Source: Podocnemis expansa (taxonomy: Eukaryota; Chordata; Testudines; Podocnemididae). Taken from it: DNA of 64,000 nucleotides. The stretch lies in assembly GCA_007922195.1 (NCBI GenBank), contig ML682005.1:23977151-24041150 (forward strand), read 5' to 3'. Each line of letters starts with the position of its first letter. Positions within the stretch are counted from its first letter, which is position 1. This document shows, in pieces, positions 11,086 to 23,072 of the stretch. The position numbers were made by a program, and so were the translations under genes. Below the pieces are notes generated by a model, which saw only the letters and a program-made list of their open reading frames with translations, had not been told where the DNA came from and searched no databases.

Positions 11086-11766
11086 GGAACATGTTTGGGA
11101 CATGTTGACTTCAAGCTGTGTTAAATTTTAACTAAACTGGATGGAAACATGGATTGTGCAAATAAATGTAGCTCCACTAAAGGCAAGGGGAGGTTTGCCA
11201 ATTTATAGCAGCTAATGTCCTAGCCTTTAACTATTATTGTATGATGTTGCTTTTATCTTTGTAGTAGTTGCATGACAATAAATAGTTTTAATGTTAGACT
11301 TTGTGGTAGTCACTGGTTTTCTGTCTGCTTTGAGACTTGCAATTTTCCTTTATACAAACTGATGTTTGTGATTCTTGTTCTGATTTCACTTGCAGAAATT
11401 ACTTGCATCAGTGATGAAAACGATTGAGTTTTACCAAAGTAAAACCAGTGTTAGATCAGAGTGTGGCTCTGTGTTGGGGAACTATCCCATTTTATTTTGT
11501 ATGAACCTTTCTTGTGCAAATTCAAACAATTTCAGTAAATAAAATGAGAAATATGGAGTAGAATGAGCTTAAAGAAAGTAGCTTATTTTGAACATCAGCA
11601 GCTATATTTGAAGTTCTGATCATTTGGTGTGTACACTCATTGGAAAAGCCAACATATGATTATTTACATTAGTTTTACTGGAAAAAAAAAAGATTATAAT
11701 CTTATTTTTGTAAATGCTGAAGGAACTTCACTTGTGGTGATTGGCCTGCTCCAGTAACAGAGGCTC
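11086..11766. other. AT-rich spacer
   Basis: No coding signal or recognised repeat was seen. Confidence 0.4.
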
Positions 11767-11776
11767 ATGCAATATA

Positions 11777-12042
11777 ACAAAAGAAGCAAGGAGTCCTGTG
11801 ACATTTAAAGATTAACAAATTTATCTATCTCATGAGATGCTTTGAAGATGGGGGAATTTACAGAATGAGAGGAAAATAAATGCAGGGGAGTCATTGTTCC
11901 CCTATCTTCAAAGCATCTGAAGTGGGATTTTCTCCCACAAAAGCTCATGCAATAAATAAATGTTAGTCTTTAAGTGCCATAGGACTCCTTGCTTGTATTA
12001 GTGAACTAGACTAACATGGCTGCCCGTTTGGAAGTTGGCAAG
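11777..12042. mobile_element. Inverted Penelope-like element dimer
   Basis: The left arm is a minus-oriented PLE terminus ('gcaaggagtcctgtgacat', then 'gatgctttgaagatgg'). The right arm is the plus-oriented terminus ('cttcaaagcatctgaagtgg' through 'ctaacatggctgcccg'). A 10-bp repeat ATGCAATATA lies at 11767-11776 and 12043-12052 and is a probable target duplication. In the left arm the ribozyme-like core is deleted. In the right arm it is degraded (CTGAAGT in place of CTGATGA). Confidence 0.7.
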
Positions 12043-12052
12043 ATGCAATATA

Positions 12053-12827
12053 GCAGTATTCATTGGAGATGTACTTAGTATAGAATTAGCAGTGCTAGAG
12101 TCCAGAAAAAATAGCATCAACCTCATATTATACAAAAGTATACCCTAGTTTACCCTCTTCTAGGCTGATTTGGAGATGCTGGGCCTGTGAGGGCCCTCCA
12201 GTAGCTATATACTTTCTTTGCTTCATGTCGTGTTATAGGCTCTCCTGATAAGTTTGTTCTGCATCCTTTGCCTCCTTCATCTTCCCATTCTAGAGATTTA
12301 TCTTTAAGAGATTTATCTTTAAAACATTTTAGAAAGTTTTAATCAGTAACAGAGAGATTTGAACTCTTCTCTACTGGAATAAGATTTGCATTTCTGTGCC
12401 ATTCAGAGCAGTGTGCCAGATACAAACACGCTGAATACCATCCTGTGGCCTGGTTAAATACATCAGTTTGAAATGCTGTTGGAACAGTGTGCTTTAAACT
12501 TGTGTGCCTGGAAGAAGGGGAAGCACTTAACAGAAGTGTACCCTCCTGGACTGCAGTTGGGTACATCTGTCAGCTTGTAGGGGGTTTGGATGGGGGCAGG
12601 TGAGAGGTTTTCTGTTTTCAAACTGCCTGTGGTCATGACCAGTAGATGTATTAAACCTGTTGTCAATTAAATGATTTGCTGTTAAGTCTTAATGGGGTCT
12701 TGCAAAGCATCTGTTCTCCCAAATGAGCTGCCCTAATTACAAAGTATTGGGTGGGAGTGGTGGTGGTGTTGGAGGCATTCCCAGTCTGGGTTTAGGAAGG
12801 CAGGTAGGAACAGAAACCAGATTTAGG
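12053..12827. other. Spacer, no gene seen
   Basis: Short overlapping frames only. No motif or repeat recognised. Confidence 0.4.
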
Positions 12828-12835
12828 ACTTGGGG

Positions 12836-13309
12836 CAGGGATTAAAGTATAATTTTGTGGGCCCCCATCCCACAACCCAGCTACTGCCCCCCCCAATATC
12901 TACTCTCCTGTCCCCAAAATCCACCCCAGTCCCCAATAACCACTCCCAATGCCCACCTCAGGTGCCCCCCCAATACTATCCCCCCCCCCCCCCAAGCGTG
13001 AGCCAGGCCACCCTGGTACTCACTGGCAGCACACTGGGCTGGGAAACTGCAGCCTGCGCATGCACAGGGGAGCTCCCTCCTGCTGGAATGCAGCAGAATG
13101 CCATTCCCGGGGCCCAGTGTTTGGGCCCCTAAAAATAGAAAATGGTGCCAGAATGCTGCGTTCAAGGGCCTGCTATTTTTCAGTGGTCGGTCCTGGAACA
13201 CAGCGTTCTGGCACCATTTTCTCTTTTTAGGGGTCCTGGAACACTGATTTCCTAAAAATAGTGGGCCCAGAATGGTGTTCTGGACCATTTCAGCATACTT
13301 TAACCCCTG
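12836..13309. mobile_element. Non-autonomous hAT element with internal palindrome
   Basis: The ends are CAGGGATTAAAGTATAAT and, reverse complemented from the right, CAGGGGTTAAAGTATGCT. Flanking octamers ACTTGGGG and ACTTGGGA match 7/8. Inside, the segment about 13125-13170 is inverted at about 13190-13240 ('aaaatggtgccagaa' on both arms), forming a ~44-bp hairpin stem. The left half is a C-rich low-complexity run. It belongs to the same family as 55251-55998. Confidence 0.75.
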
Positions 13310-13445
13310 ACTTGGGAGTGAGGACAGGGAAGGGAGACAAGAAGCAGTTAGTGGTTTCTGTAAGTAGGTGTCTAAAACAAACTTCTGAGTTATGAGTGAA
13401 CGGCCATCCTCAAGCTAAAGGCTTAGAGTGAGTGTATCCAAAATA

Positions 13446-13556
13446 GTTCTAAAGGGATAGCTGTGTTAAGTCTAGTTCAGCATAACAAACAAGGAGTCTG
13501 GTGGCACTTACAGCCTAAAAATTTATTTATCACATGAGCTCTTGTGGTAGAAAATA
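13446..13556 (-). mobile_element. Penelope-like element terminal fragment
   Basis: It carries the same ordered blocks as the other PLE ends: 'aagggatagctgtgtta', 'aacaaacaaggagtc', 'tggtggcactt', 'tttatttatcacatgagctc'. It is cut before the ribozyme-like core is complete. No target duplication was found. Confidence 0.65.
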
Positions 13557-16513
13557 GAAGATGGTTCTGGTGTTTTTAATGTTACTTACATATTTACCAG
13601 ACCTGTTAACTTTAGTACAAAGTAGCAGCGGGGATGGTTCATAACCAGACATTTGTGATCAGGGAGGGAGTCCACAGGCCAAAGGTTTGGGTGAGTTTGT
13701 ACGCAATGAAATCATTTAGGAAATCGGAGAGTAACTCTGGAGTCTTGAGGAAACCCTGGAAGGTTGCAGGGGGGAATGGGTTCCTGCTATAGGAATAAGT
13801 TTCCAGATCAGGCAAACCTCAGATATAGGATGTGGAATAGACACAGGTCAGACACTGGTGAGACAAGCACAGAGGCCTGAGGTTGAGCTGTGATTCCTAA
13901 TTTGTGTACATGTAACTGCTCTAGCTTTACTTGAGTCAATGCACTAAAAACAGCTGGGGTAGGCCAAGGAGTTACTTGGGCTAGCTGCCTGAATATGTAA
14001 CCTGGGGGTGGGTAAATTCTTGAGTAGCTAACCCAAGCGACTGCTGGAAAAGCCAGTGGTTTAACTATCTCAACTGCTGCAGTGCTATTTTTAGTTCGCT
14101 AGCTCATGCGGAGATTGTGCGGGTATGTCAACAAGAGCTGGAAATCATCCCTTCCAACTCAAAAGTAGATGTATCCCATGTGAAAGTAACTGTTTGGTCT
14201 GTGGGAAACTACTTTATGGTGTTGGTAATGGGTAGGTGGTACTACTGCAGCTTCTGGCCTTGATAGGTTCAATCTTACCCAATTCAAGTCCATTAAAAAT
14301 GTTGGCATTGATACTGTCTGTTGTTCTGACCCCATCATCCACTCGGCATCATGTCATTGGTTCTCCATTCTCCCATGATGGCCCTTAAGAGTAGGAAACT
14401 CTGCTCCAGTCCGTAAAGTAATCACTTCATCTTCCTTTATATCCCTCCTTGAGACTTGACTCTGCCATGAAGCCTATCCAATGTAGTCATTTGAAACTGG
14501 CATAGTGTAGGGCTGTCCGTAAGGGGGATGCTCAAGGGGAGGTGGGGATGCCCTGGGATAGGGGCCAGGCTCCATGCTCCTGCCCCACCCATGGCCCTGC
14601 TTGCCACTAAAGGCAGTGGGAGGTAAGGGGTGTGGGGAGGTAGTGAGGGGCCTGCTGAACTGCAGGGCCTGGGGTGGTTACCCTGCAAGGTTGGCTCTGG
14701 GTAAGCTTATGACAAAATGAGGCTCTGACTATGGTTACATCAGAGAGTTTACAGTGCAGCTGTGCTGCTCTAAAGATCTCTGTTGTGGCCTGTGTAAACC
14801 AGCGAACTCGCCTACTGATTTAATTAAGCCGCCTCCAGTAAGTGGCACTAGTATGTTGGTGGAAGAAGCTCTGAACTCTTAAGGATTTAGGTTGGTGTAA
14901 TTGTCATTCACATGGTGTCTTATTATCACCCCTCAGCGACATAAGTGTTGGTGTAGGCATAGTCTGTCTCTTTATGCAAAGTGTGCTTTTAAAAAGGTTT
15001 CTTCCTCTCTTTCTTACTTTCTTTGTCCATCCTCTTGTTGCATTTTATTCTAAACTTAGATTGAAAGATAGACCCTATGTTTTTACTATGTGTTTGCACA
15101 GTACCTAAGAGAGTGAGGTCTTTTTCCTTGGTTGGTACACTTAGGTGTTGTGTCGCTGCCATTCAGATAATTAATAATGGTCATGCTGCACAAAACAGCA
15201 AAGAACTGGCACCAGCTGAGTTGTAACTGGAGTCAGTAGGGTTCTTTATTTAAATCTGTCAGGCCTGTTCCTCAGATGCTACTGCCAGGCTTTTCAGATC
15301 AACTTGGCTCCCTTATAGATGTCAGAATAAGTGACTAGAGCACAACATTTTGGGGGTGGGGGCAGGTCTGTCTGTTCATAAGTGTCACAGTGGGAACTGG
15401 TGGGCGCTGAGCACTCCTGATCTCTTGAAAATTGAGCCCTGTGTGGAGGAGGAGAGATTGAGTGTAGCAGAATGAGATGAGAGCTAGAGGACACTTTAGA
15501 TACTAAAAATATACTGTGGGTTTTTTTTTGTGAACAATGATCACGTAAACCATTGAAAACAATTCCTTGTGCAGTGATAGATACTAGTTGCTCTGCATAA
15601 TCTTTCCCATGAACAATCTCTGATATAATTTCTGCGTGAAAGGAAAACTGCATCCCCAGCTACTGAGCAGTCTGCCTTGTTTTTTCTGTCTAGACCCATT
15701 TTCACCCACCCCTTCCTGTAGAGCTTATAGTCCCGAGTTGCTTCGACACCCTAGCCCTTTGTCCATGGGAGCAGGCAGGGTGTACATTTACTGATTATTT
15801 TAAAGATGAATATGTTGGATAATATTGGTTGCTAATTTACCATTTTAAGTTCATATTGTGCTTTGAAAACTCCTATAGGATATAGACTCTAGCTAAAAGA
15901 CAGAATTCCAAGGGATGCTTGTTTAATTTTTTTCATCCTGTAACAGTATAGTATATCCTTTTGGACTAAGTAAATACATATGTCATAAACCCCACAGAAT
16001 TTAACTGAATAAAAAACATTACCATTTATACAAATACTTGCATAGTTAAGTGCATGTCAGGAAACTACACTAAAACCCTCAAGAATCCAAAAGTAGTGTA
16101 TTGCTCCGTCAGACTCTTTTGAAAATGAATTAAGTTCCTTTATCTTAAAGACTGTTTCCATTGCAAGTAACCATTTTATTTTAAAGCTAGAGGGAGTTGT
16201 AAAGGATTTCAGTTTTCAGGACTGTCAATTTGATGCTTTTCACAAAATTCTAAATTAATTTACAGCAAAGGGCCAACTATATTTTTGTCTCAAATTGTTG
16301 TATATTTCCATGAATCAAATTAGTCTTTTACATTTAATCAGATAAATTCTTTGTACCACATTTTGAGTGACATTAATGAATGTAAGTTTTAAATTCCAAT
16401 AAGGTATTTAAATGGAGAACAATGTGTTTTTTCTTGAAGCCAAATTTGACTAGCAGCACTCAGGCTGAGAAGTATCTCAATCTGTCAGAATTTAAATGTG
16501 TGTTTATTTTCAG
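13557..16513. other. Spacer with a GC-rich patch and SINE tail
   Basis: A GC-rich patch at about 14500-14720 begins 'agggctgtccgtaagg' and may be a decayed hAT-like repeat. About 15056-15140 resembles the tail of a common amniote SINE (see 21490). No exon or protein domain was recognised. Confidence 0.35.
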
Positions 16514-16592
16514 TGTAACAAACAAGGGGTTTGCAGCACCTTTTTCTTGTTTGTTTTTGTTTAGAGGCTAACACGGCTACCCCTCTGGAACT
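16514..16592. mobile_element. Short inverted Penelope-like terminal piece
   Basis: A minus-oriented scrap ('taacaaacaagggg..gcagcacc') is followed directly by the plus-oriented outer end ('cttgtttgtttttg..ggctaacacggctacccctctgg'). It is a third head-to-head arrangement of PLE ends, here reduced to about 80 bp. Confidence 0.6.
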
Positions 16593-16625
16593 AGTTTCAG
16601 TGAAATCAGTGGGACTACTTGAAGC

Positions 16626-16938
16626 AAGGGCGAGTTGTTCCATAGAGGCAGCCTAGGAGGTCACATACGGTGGCAACAATTAGGGGCGCAGAGGGCTGGG
16701 CTGGAGAGGGGCCAGCAAGCCTTTCCTGTCCTGCTCCGCTTTCCACCTGCAGCCAGACCCCCACCTGTGGTGCTGCTCCCCTGGGCTAGACCTCTGCCTG
16801 CAGCTGGACCTTGATGGTGGTGGCGCTCCCCACCCACAGCTGGATCCTCAGCTGGGGCCAGATCCCATGGCTGGGGGGAAAGGGGCATGCCAAAATCAGT
16901 GTTGGCCTAGGGTGCCAAAAATCCTTGGGCTGGCCCTT
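16626..16938. mobile_element. Non-autonomous hAT element, perfect 8-bp duplication
   Basis: CTTGAAGC occurs at 16618-16625 and 16939-16946 exactly. The ends read AAGGGCGAGTTG and, reverse complemented, AAGGGCCAGCCC. The 313-bp GC-rich body encodes nothing recognisable. An 8-bp target duplication is the hAT hallmark. Confidence 0.8.
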
Positions 16939-17029
16939 CTTGAAGCTAACTGTTATAGATGAGTTTATGTGCTTTTTTTGGAGTGGTGCTTTAAATAATA
17001 TACATCATAAGTGAGGGTATCAGAATCTG

Positions 17030-17155
17030 ATCCTAAATTTAGGCCTTATCCTTCAGCTACTTACTGTTAATTGTAGTCCCTGTTACTCCAATATTCCCAT
17101 TTAAATTAATGGAGCTACATAGGCTTGCAAGTAGTTGGATGAGTGAGTTGGGGTT
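17030..17155. repeat. Small palindromic interspersed repeat
   Basis: It has a 'ttaggccttatccttcagc' left end and an 'agttggggttgg' right end around a 'cccatttaaattaatgg' centre. It is a diverged copy of the family at 7128-7562. Confidence 0.4.
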
Positions 17156-17194
17156 GGCCTTGCTTTGCACAAGGGGGTCACTAGGGCTATGTTC

Positions 17195-17669
17195 ACCCTA
17201 GCAAATTAGTCTGGACTAAGCAAGCTTAGCCCAGATTAATTCGAACCTTCTCTACACTAGTCTTTGGCTAGTTTGAGCTAAAAAAAAATTTTAGTTCAAA
17301 CTATTCAAAGATTAATTCAAATTAGTTAGTTTGGCTGGTTAGTCCAAACCTACTGCTTATTTCAAACTCATTTGCAGTTTTAGTTTGAACTAGCTCAATG
17401 GTGACTTGGTAGTTCTAATTAAATAAGTTCTAACTAGTGGTTAGATTGAACTAAACATGTTCTTTTAATTCGAACTAATTTTTAGTTCAAACTGGCTGTG
17501 CTTTTTTAGTTCAAACTAAAAAGATAGCCCCAACTAAAAAAAGCGCATCTTGTTCGAACTAAAAGTTAGTTTGAACTAAAAAAAAAACATGCTTAGTTTG
17601 AACTAACTTTCAAACTACTTGGTTCAGACTAACCAAGTCCAAACTAAGATTTTTGGTGTAGACATAGCC
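17195..17669. mobile_element. Foldback DNA element (GGCTATG termini)
   Basis: It starts GGCTATG and ends CATAGCC. TAG is duplicated at 17192-17194 and 17670-17672. Nearly the whole 475 bp consists of alternating TTAGTTYRAACTAA palindromes and their halves, so many hairpin pairings are possible. This is an uninterrupted copy of the family interrupted at 3047-4894. Confidence 0.8.
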
Positions 17670-17676
17670 TAGATAA

Positions 17677-17722
17677 CCTTCTGAGGGCCCTTCCAAACAT
17701 ACATTTCTGTGATTCTATGATT
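17677..17722 (+). repeat. CR1 3' terminus
   Basis: 'tgagggcccttccaaacata' followed by 'ttctgtgattctatgattg' is the conserved CR1 3' UTR end with its octamer-type tail. It sits 8 bp from the end of the foldback element, which probably inserted into it. Confidence 0.7.
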
Positions 17723-19369
17723 GAAGAATTAGTTCTTTACAGTCCCAAACCTGCCAATATTGACTACTTAGGAATTAAAAATTAAGCACATATGCAAACA
17801 TTGGTAGGATTGGTGTCTTAATTTGTAGCTACTGTGGGAGGTTAATATTGTACTGTAATTTCTTTTGGTATTGTAATTAGCTTTTAAAAATACCAATTAG
17901 ATTTACTGCAATCAATAAATATTTACTGGAATCAGGGCAGTTAATAGCAGAAATCAATATGTTTTGTCAGAGCTAGTACTGTATGTTCTTCTGCAACATA
18001 TTTTTAACTCCCAGCCTGTCTTCCCCTCAAATGTTTGTATGTTTTAATTCTGGTTAGTAATATGTATGTAAGGTTTATTCTTAATGTGCAAAATTCATTT
18101 GCTTCATAAGACATGAAGCATACTTTCTGTTCCCACTTGCACATGTGTAGTTTCTGACAATTGCTCGCTCTATATTTATGCACGTCAATCAACTCACTAC
18201 GTATCTTTACCTAGCTAATGTTTTGCAGTTACTGAGTGACTGTCTTGCAAAACAACCTGATATTGGTTGTTTTCCCATACAATCAGCATCTCATGCCTGT
18301 CTATGAAGCCTCTTTAGAATTTATAGCCTTTCAGAACAAATATGCCTTTGTGTCCAGGGTTATTTCTTTTCACTGTCATTTTGTTTTTGTGATGATTAAT
18401 ATGTGGGTGGTCACAGTACTTTGGCCCAGACTGACAACAAACTTGAACCTTGGGTGAATTGGTCAGTTTTAGACCAGCTAAGGATCTGTGCCTTTACACA
18501 GCTAAGAAATCCACTGACTTCCCGGAACTGTGTGGAAGAACTGGGAATTGGACTTAGATTTCCTGAATTGTGCTTGTTGCTTCACCCACAAGACCCTTCT
18601 TCTTTTCTATCTTTTTAAATGGTCATTAAAAGTATTTTCCAACCTCAGCATTTTGGGAGTAGTATTCTTTTGAAAGGCATTCAGGCTGATGTCTGTACTA
18701 CTTTCTTAGCAATAATATGAAATGCTTTTTTTAAAAACAATTCTTCCTTTCAATCTGGGGGAGATATTCATCCCCAAGATAATTACACAACCGTCTCTAG
18801 AGTTGCATTACACAAAAAAACTTGGCCTGTTTGTCTTTGTAGTCTTTGCCTTGTTGCCAAATGAATGGTGATGGTGTGATGATCATGGCATATGTTTAAA
18901 TGGTATCTGTCATGAGCTGTAACAAGACACTAGCTTAAATGGAGGCTGCCAAGGCCTGTTGAGATCTTTGTGTATCAGTTCCATTGTTTCTGCAAGAAAA
19001 TGGCAGTAAATTTGTTTTTTCTTTATCACTGTGTGGTCCAAGGCAGATTTCACTACAGGAGATTGCAGATGATCCCACAGCTGTGGATCCTGCAAGAAAC
19101 ATGGGGCTCTGGTGTTGCTTAGTTCTTATTACTATCTGATTTATATTCACGGACTGGCAGAAAGATGTAGTGCTTATGTTTCCATCTTTTCTTATGAGGG
19201 TTTCCGTAGCCCAGTCAGGATGTGCTAGGCGTGTACTGTTTTGTTTACAGCATGTCTTTGTTTGATTATTCTGAGGTAGGAAATACAAAGGGAGTCTTTA
19301 CCAACTAGATATATGATGAGCCCAAATTATTGTCCATTCGTCCGTCCCCCCCCAACCTATACTATCTCT
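17723..19369. other. AT-rich spacer
   Basis: No gene or clear repeat recognised. Frames of 60-117 codons show no domain or codon-like pattern. Confidence 0.35.
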
Positions 19370-19377
19370 CATTACAC

Positions 19378-20139
19378 CAGGGATCTGCAACACAGGCTCA
19401 GTGAGCCACCTGTGGCTCCCTGAGCGTCCCCTTGTGGCTCCTTGGCAATCTCCTCCAGGGAGCCAGGTGTGCTCTGGGGACTCCTGAATGGCCCCAGCAT
19501 TGGGGCCAAATCAGGGGCACTGGGGCTGGTCCTGCCCTCCCACCACAACCACATGAGCCGGAAGCAGCCCAGTGGCTGCGCCACAGCCCCTAGCACTGGA
19601 GGGGATGCACGGGTGGTGCACTCCCTCCGTCCTTCCCTTCGCCAGTGGGGCAGAGCAGTGCTGCCCCCCCTACCCCCAGCAGGCCATCCCTCCCAAGAGC
19701 GGCCGGTGGAGAGCTGCAGCTTGTGGAGGCGGGGCCCTGGAATAGCCCCTCCATGGAGTTCAGGCAGCTTCGACCTGGCTGCTCCAGGTCTGAACAGAGG
19801 CCACCTTGTCCTCGGGCCCTGGATTGGGCCCATTCAGCCCTGGGGTGGCTGGGTCGAAGCAGCCTGAACTCTGCAGAGGGGCTATTCCAGGGCCCTGCCT
19901 CTGCAAGCTGCAGCTCTCTGCTGGCTGCTCTTGGGAGGGCTGGCTGGTTGGGGGTAGGTGGGGCAGTGCTGCTCCACCCCACCAGTGGAGAGAGGGATGG
20001 ACGGAGCTTGTGCTGCCTGCACACCCCCTGCCAGGGCTAGGGGCTGTGGCACAGCTGCTGGGCTGGCTCAGGCTTATGTGGTTGTGGTGGGAGGGTGGGG
20101 GGAAATGGCTCTTCTGCTCTTTTGGGTTGCTGACCCCTG
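19378..20139. mobile_element. hAT element that is a giant imperfect hairpin
   Basis: The ends are CAGGGATCTGCAAC and, reverse complemented, CAGGGGTCAGCAACCC. Flanks CATTACAC and CCTTACAC match 7/8. The left half (to about 19815) and right half (from about 19840) are inverted copies. For example, 'ggaatagcccctccatgga' on the left matches 'tctgcagaggggctattcc' on the right. GC content is high. The 120-153-codon frames on opposite strands encode similar peptides (both contain SWEGW..GGR) because they are the two arms, not genes. Confidence 0.8.
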
Positions 20140-20611
20140 CCTTACACTGTTATCTCATTCAGAGATGACTTTTATATTCAAATTGACCTAAAAGATAATG
20201 CCCTACCTCTTTCTTTCTTTTAAAAGTTAATTTAGTGTTCATGAAAGCTGCTAGATGGACAGGCCTGGAAAATGAAGTTCTTTGTTTATCCAGGGAATGA
20301 GTATATTGTTGGCAAAAGTGATACATTCTCTCTCACAACATGGTTTGACACTGAACTGATGGGACAACTGAGGTACAAGAATCTAATCTTAGCTACTTAC
20401 ATGGCCCTTGTTACCCAAGCATCTGAGTGCTTCTTGATTTTTAATGTATTTGCTGAGACAGGCTGGAAAACAACAGTTTTGTTTTAATTTTGATGTGCAA
20501 TGAAATGAGACCTCTCAATTTTTTTATTTATTTTTTTTTTGCTAAAAAGAAAGAGAGAGATGTGCCCTAAGACTGATTCTCCCCCTCCCCCCCTTTGTCA
20601 CCCTCTCCCCT

Positions 20612-20670
20612 GTTGGCCAGGGCACTTATTGACATGTGGGAAACCCAAGTTTGAGTCCCTGCTCTGAATA
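20612..20670 (+). repeat. tRNA-like SINE head
   Basis: 'gttggccagggcacttatt' followed by 'aagtttgagtccctgctctg' resembles the A- and B-box region of tRNA-derived SINEs of the MIR/CORE type. The rest of the SINE is not clear. Confidence 0.45.
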
Positions 20671-20854
20671 AGCAAAGCAAAAACTCAAACCTGATTCCTG
20701 CTGCCTCCCCCTGCCCCGATTGCCTGAGCTTCCAGGTTATTGGCTACTCCAAGGTGAGTCACAAAATTCCAGCCTGCACATGAGAAGCACTTCAGTCTAA
20801 AGCAGTAGGTTTCCACAAAATAGCATTTTTGAGTCCCCAGCTCTAGCATTTATC

Positions 20855-21000
20855 CTCCCAACACAATTGTGAAGTAGTTATGTACTACAGTCTCCATCTT
20901 CAGAAGCACAGAGATACTAAAGTAGCCCAGACTACATGGGATGTTGGAGCTAGAGCAGGAATTTGAATCTAGCTTTCTCAAGGTGTGGGCTATTACCCCA
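20855..21000 (-). repeat. MIR-type SINE, antisense
   Basis: The blocks 'cagaagcacagagatacta', 'gtagcccagactacatggg' and 'agcaggaatttgaatctagc' follow the order of reverse-complemented MIR (gap, CORE region, tRNA head). It is strongly diverged. Confidence 0.55.
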
Positions 21001-21489
21001 TGGATTGGACAGTCTTCCTCCCACTCTGCTGATAGATCAGTCTGAATGCCCTGTATCTTCTCTTGGCATGGTAATCTTAGTCAAGTGTGAATCACAGTTA
21101 TTTCCTTTTGATATAGCACAAAGAAGGCAGCCCAGAATGATTGGAGGCTGGCTGGCTGGGAGTTAGCAAAAGCTTTTCAAAGCAGAGCTATTAACGTCGC
21201 AACAGTAATGGTGAGCTGTTTAAGTTTTGTTTAAAATGTTTAGACTGCTGTGGTGAATCTTTCTTTAAAATCTTTTTAAAAGAAAAAAAAACAACTATTT
21301 CATGTGACCTGACCAATGAGTTTATCTTGTTGAATAAGTAAAACTTGAACAAGGGGAAGAGGGAAGTTGATATTCGAATATTTTTTAATATAACTACACA
21401 ACTATACAAATTAAAATTTAGAATTGCAAAAATATTTATTCACTTCCTTTTCCCCCAAATTTCACTTGTGACTCATCACCTTAGATTGC

Positions 21490-21612
21490 TTGTTTATATT
21501 GGAAGTTCTTTAAAGCATGTAGTCTTTCTTACTAGGTATTTCTACAGTGCCTAGCACAACGGGGCCCAGATTTAAATTGTGACATAATACAAATAACAGT
21601 TGCTGTAATACA
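21490..21612 (+). repeat. SINE tail fragment
   Basis: It contains 'tacagtgcctagcacaacg' plus 'gggcccagat' and ends with 'taatacaaataa' repeated. This is the tail of a common amniote short interspersed repeat. Related tails are seen at about 15056-15140 and 28975-29055. Confidence 0.5.
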
Positions 21613-23002
21613 AATAATTGGAGTTTGTAAGATAGTTGGGGCAAAGATCATGCCTGTAGCTATTCACACAGTACATAGTGTGACACAGGCCTAATTTTCA
21701 GCTGAAACACTGGGTGTGAGGATGATAATATACAGAAATTAAATAATCTGGAGTTTAATGGTCACCTAAAAGATTAAAGAGCTGAGTAAAAGCACCCTCA
21801 GGAAAAAAGTTTATTTGGGAAGCTAGCTGTAGCAAAGCAATAAAATTTCTTTGAAAAGAATGTCTCATTGTACCTATACTGAGCTAGGAAAGTTTCACCG
21901 TTAACCCATCACAGATTGCAGAATGGGTTCAGTTCATTCGCAGTTTGTGGGAACGTTGAACTAGCTTTATACTTTAATACCACTGTGGTCTGTCAGTTAC
22001 GGTGCATCATGCACCAAAATCCCAGGGGTTGTGTGTTGTGGTCAGTTGTTACATGTTGGCAGTTGGGAGAGGTCTAAATATTGTGGGCTATCTTCTGAGC
22101 CACAAGGTCTGTTGTATCATCTGATAGGCGCTTTTGTTTGAGGGTTCCTTGTGCCGTACCTTTCAGACCCTGTGCAAGAGCCAGGACCAGTCTAATTCTT
22201 AATGTAGTGTATACGTCTGTGCACAGAATGGCATCAAATCCCAAACCACAGGAAGACAGAATGAAGGATGAACATTACAACTTGAAAAAGCATTTACAGA
22301 GCTGCTCAGTGGGTTCCTGCCAGTGTACCTCTAGTGAGGGAGTGTGGAAAGCATCTTATTTTTAGCACTAATGCCTTTTTATTGAGTGCTCTAGGTAGTT
22401 TAATTTAAAAGGCCACCCACAAGTGATTAAGAAGAACAAGAGAAACGAAAAGAGCTTGTTCATTTTAAATATGATGAAAATGACTCTCTAAAATAAAGGG
22501 CTCCATGAGCACTGGTGAATGCTGTTTTTCAAATGAGACCTAAAACGAAGTTCCTGAGTGCTAGTGACTATTAAATATCCCATGGCATTTTTGCAGAGTT
22601 GTAGGGGTGTTGGAGACTGGCATTCTGGCCACATTCCACTTTGGGTAATTACACTTCATGTTACCCAAATTCTCCCTAGAGTTACAGCTGTAATACAGCA
22701 GCGTTTTCAGTTTTCTCTTCTAAGCTGTTGTACAGTGGTGTTGTGTGCTGTTAAACAGTTGCTGAGTTCTACCTTGCAGGTGGTTGCATGTCAGTAGTGA
22801 AAGAAGCGAGCCTTGTATATAGTCTGCATGCCACCTTATGAAGTGCTTTTGGATTCTTCCTGACAACTGGCACTGTATAAGTGTGAGACTATTATTTAAA
22901 GTAGCTTCTATCATCTACCTGAGAAAAAATAATACTCTTACACTCTATCTAGTACACAACTGGAGACTGAGAGGTGTAAGAAGAACCAGCCTGTATTGCA
23001 GA
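21613..23002. other. Spacer, no gene seen
   Basis: Several 64-79-codon frames overlap on both strands without recognisable motifs. Confidence 0.35.
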
Positions 23003-23072
23003 AGATTAGGGTTGGAAGGGACTTCAGGAGGGCATCTAGTCCAACCCCCTGCTCAAAGCAGGACCATGTAAT
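23003..23072 (-). repeat. CR1 3' end fragment, antisense
   Basis: 'ttagggttggaagggacttc' followed by 'catctagtccaaccccctgc' is the reverse complement of the well-known sauropsid CR1 3' UTR. It is truncated after 'caaagcaggacc'. Confidence 0.75.

Noticed and set aside
19372..20168. Several 120-153-codon frames on both strands
   Set aside because: They mirror each other because the region is a large inverted repeat inside a hAT element.
20612..20670. tRNA-like A/B-box region considered as a tRNA gene
   Set aside because: There is no cloverleaf or acceptor stem. It fits the head of an old SINE.
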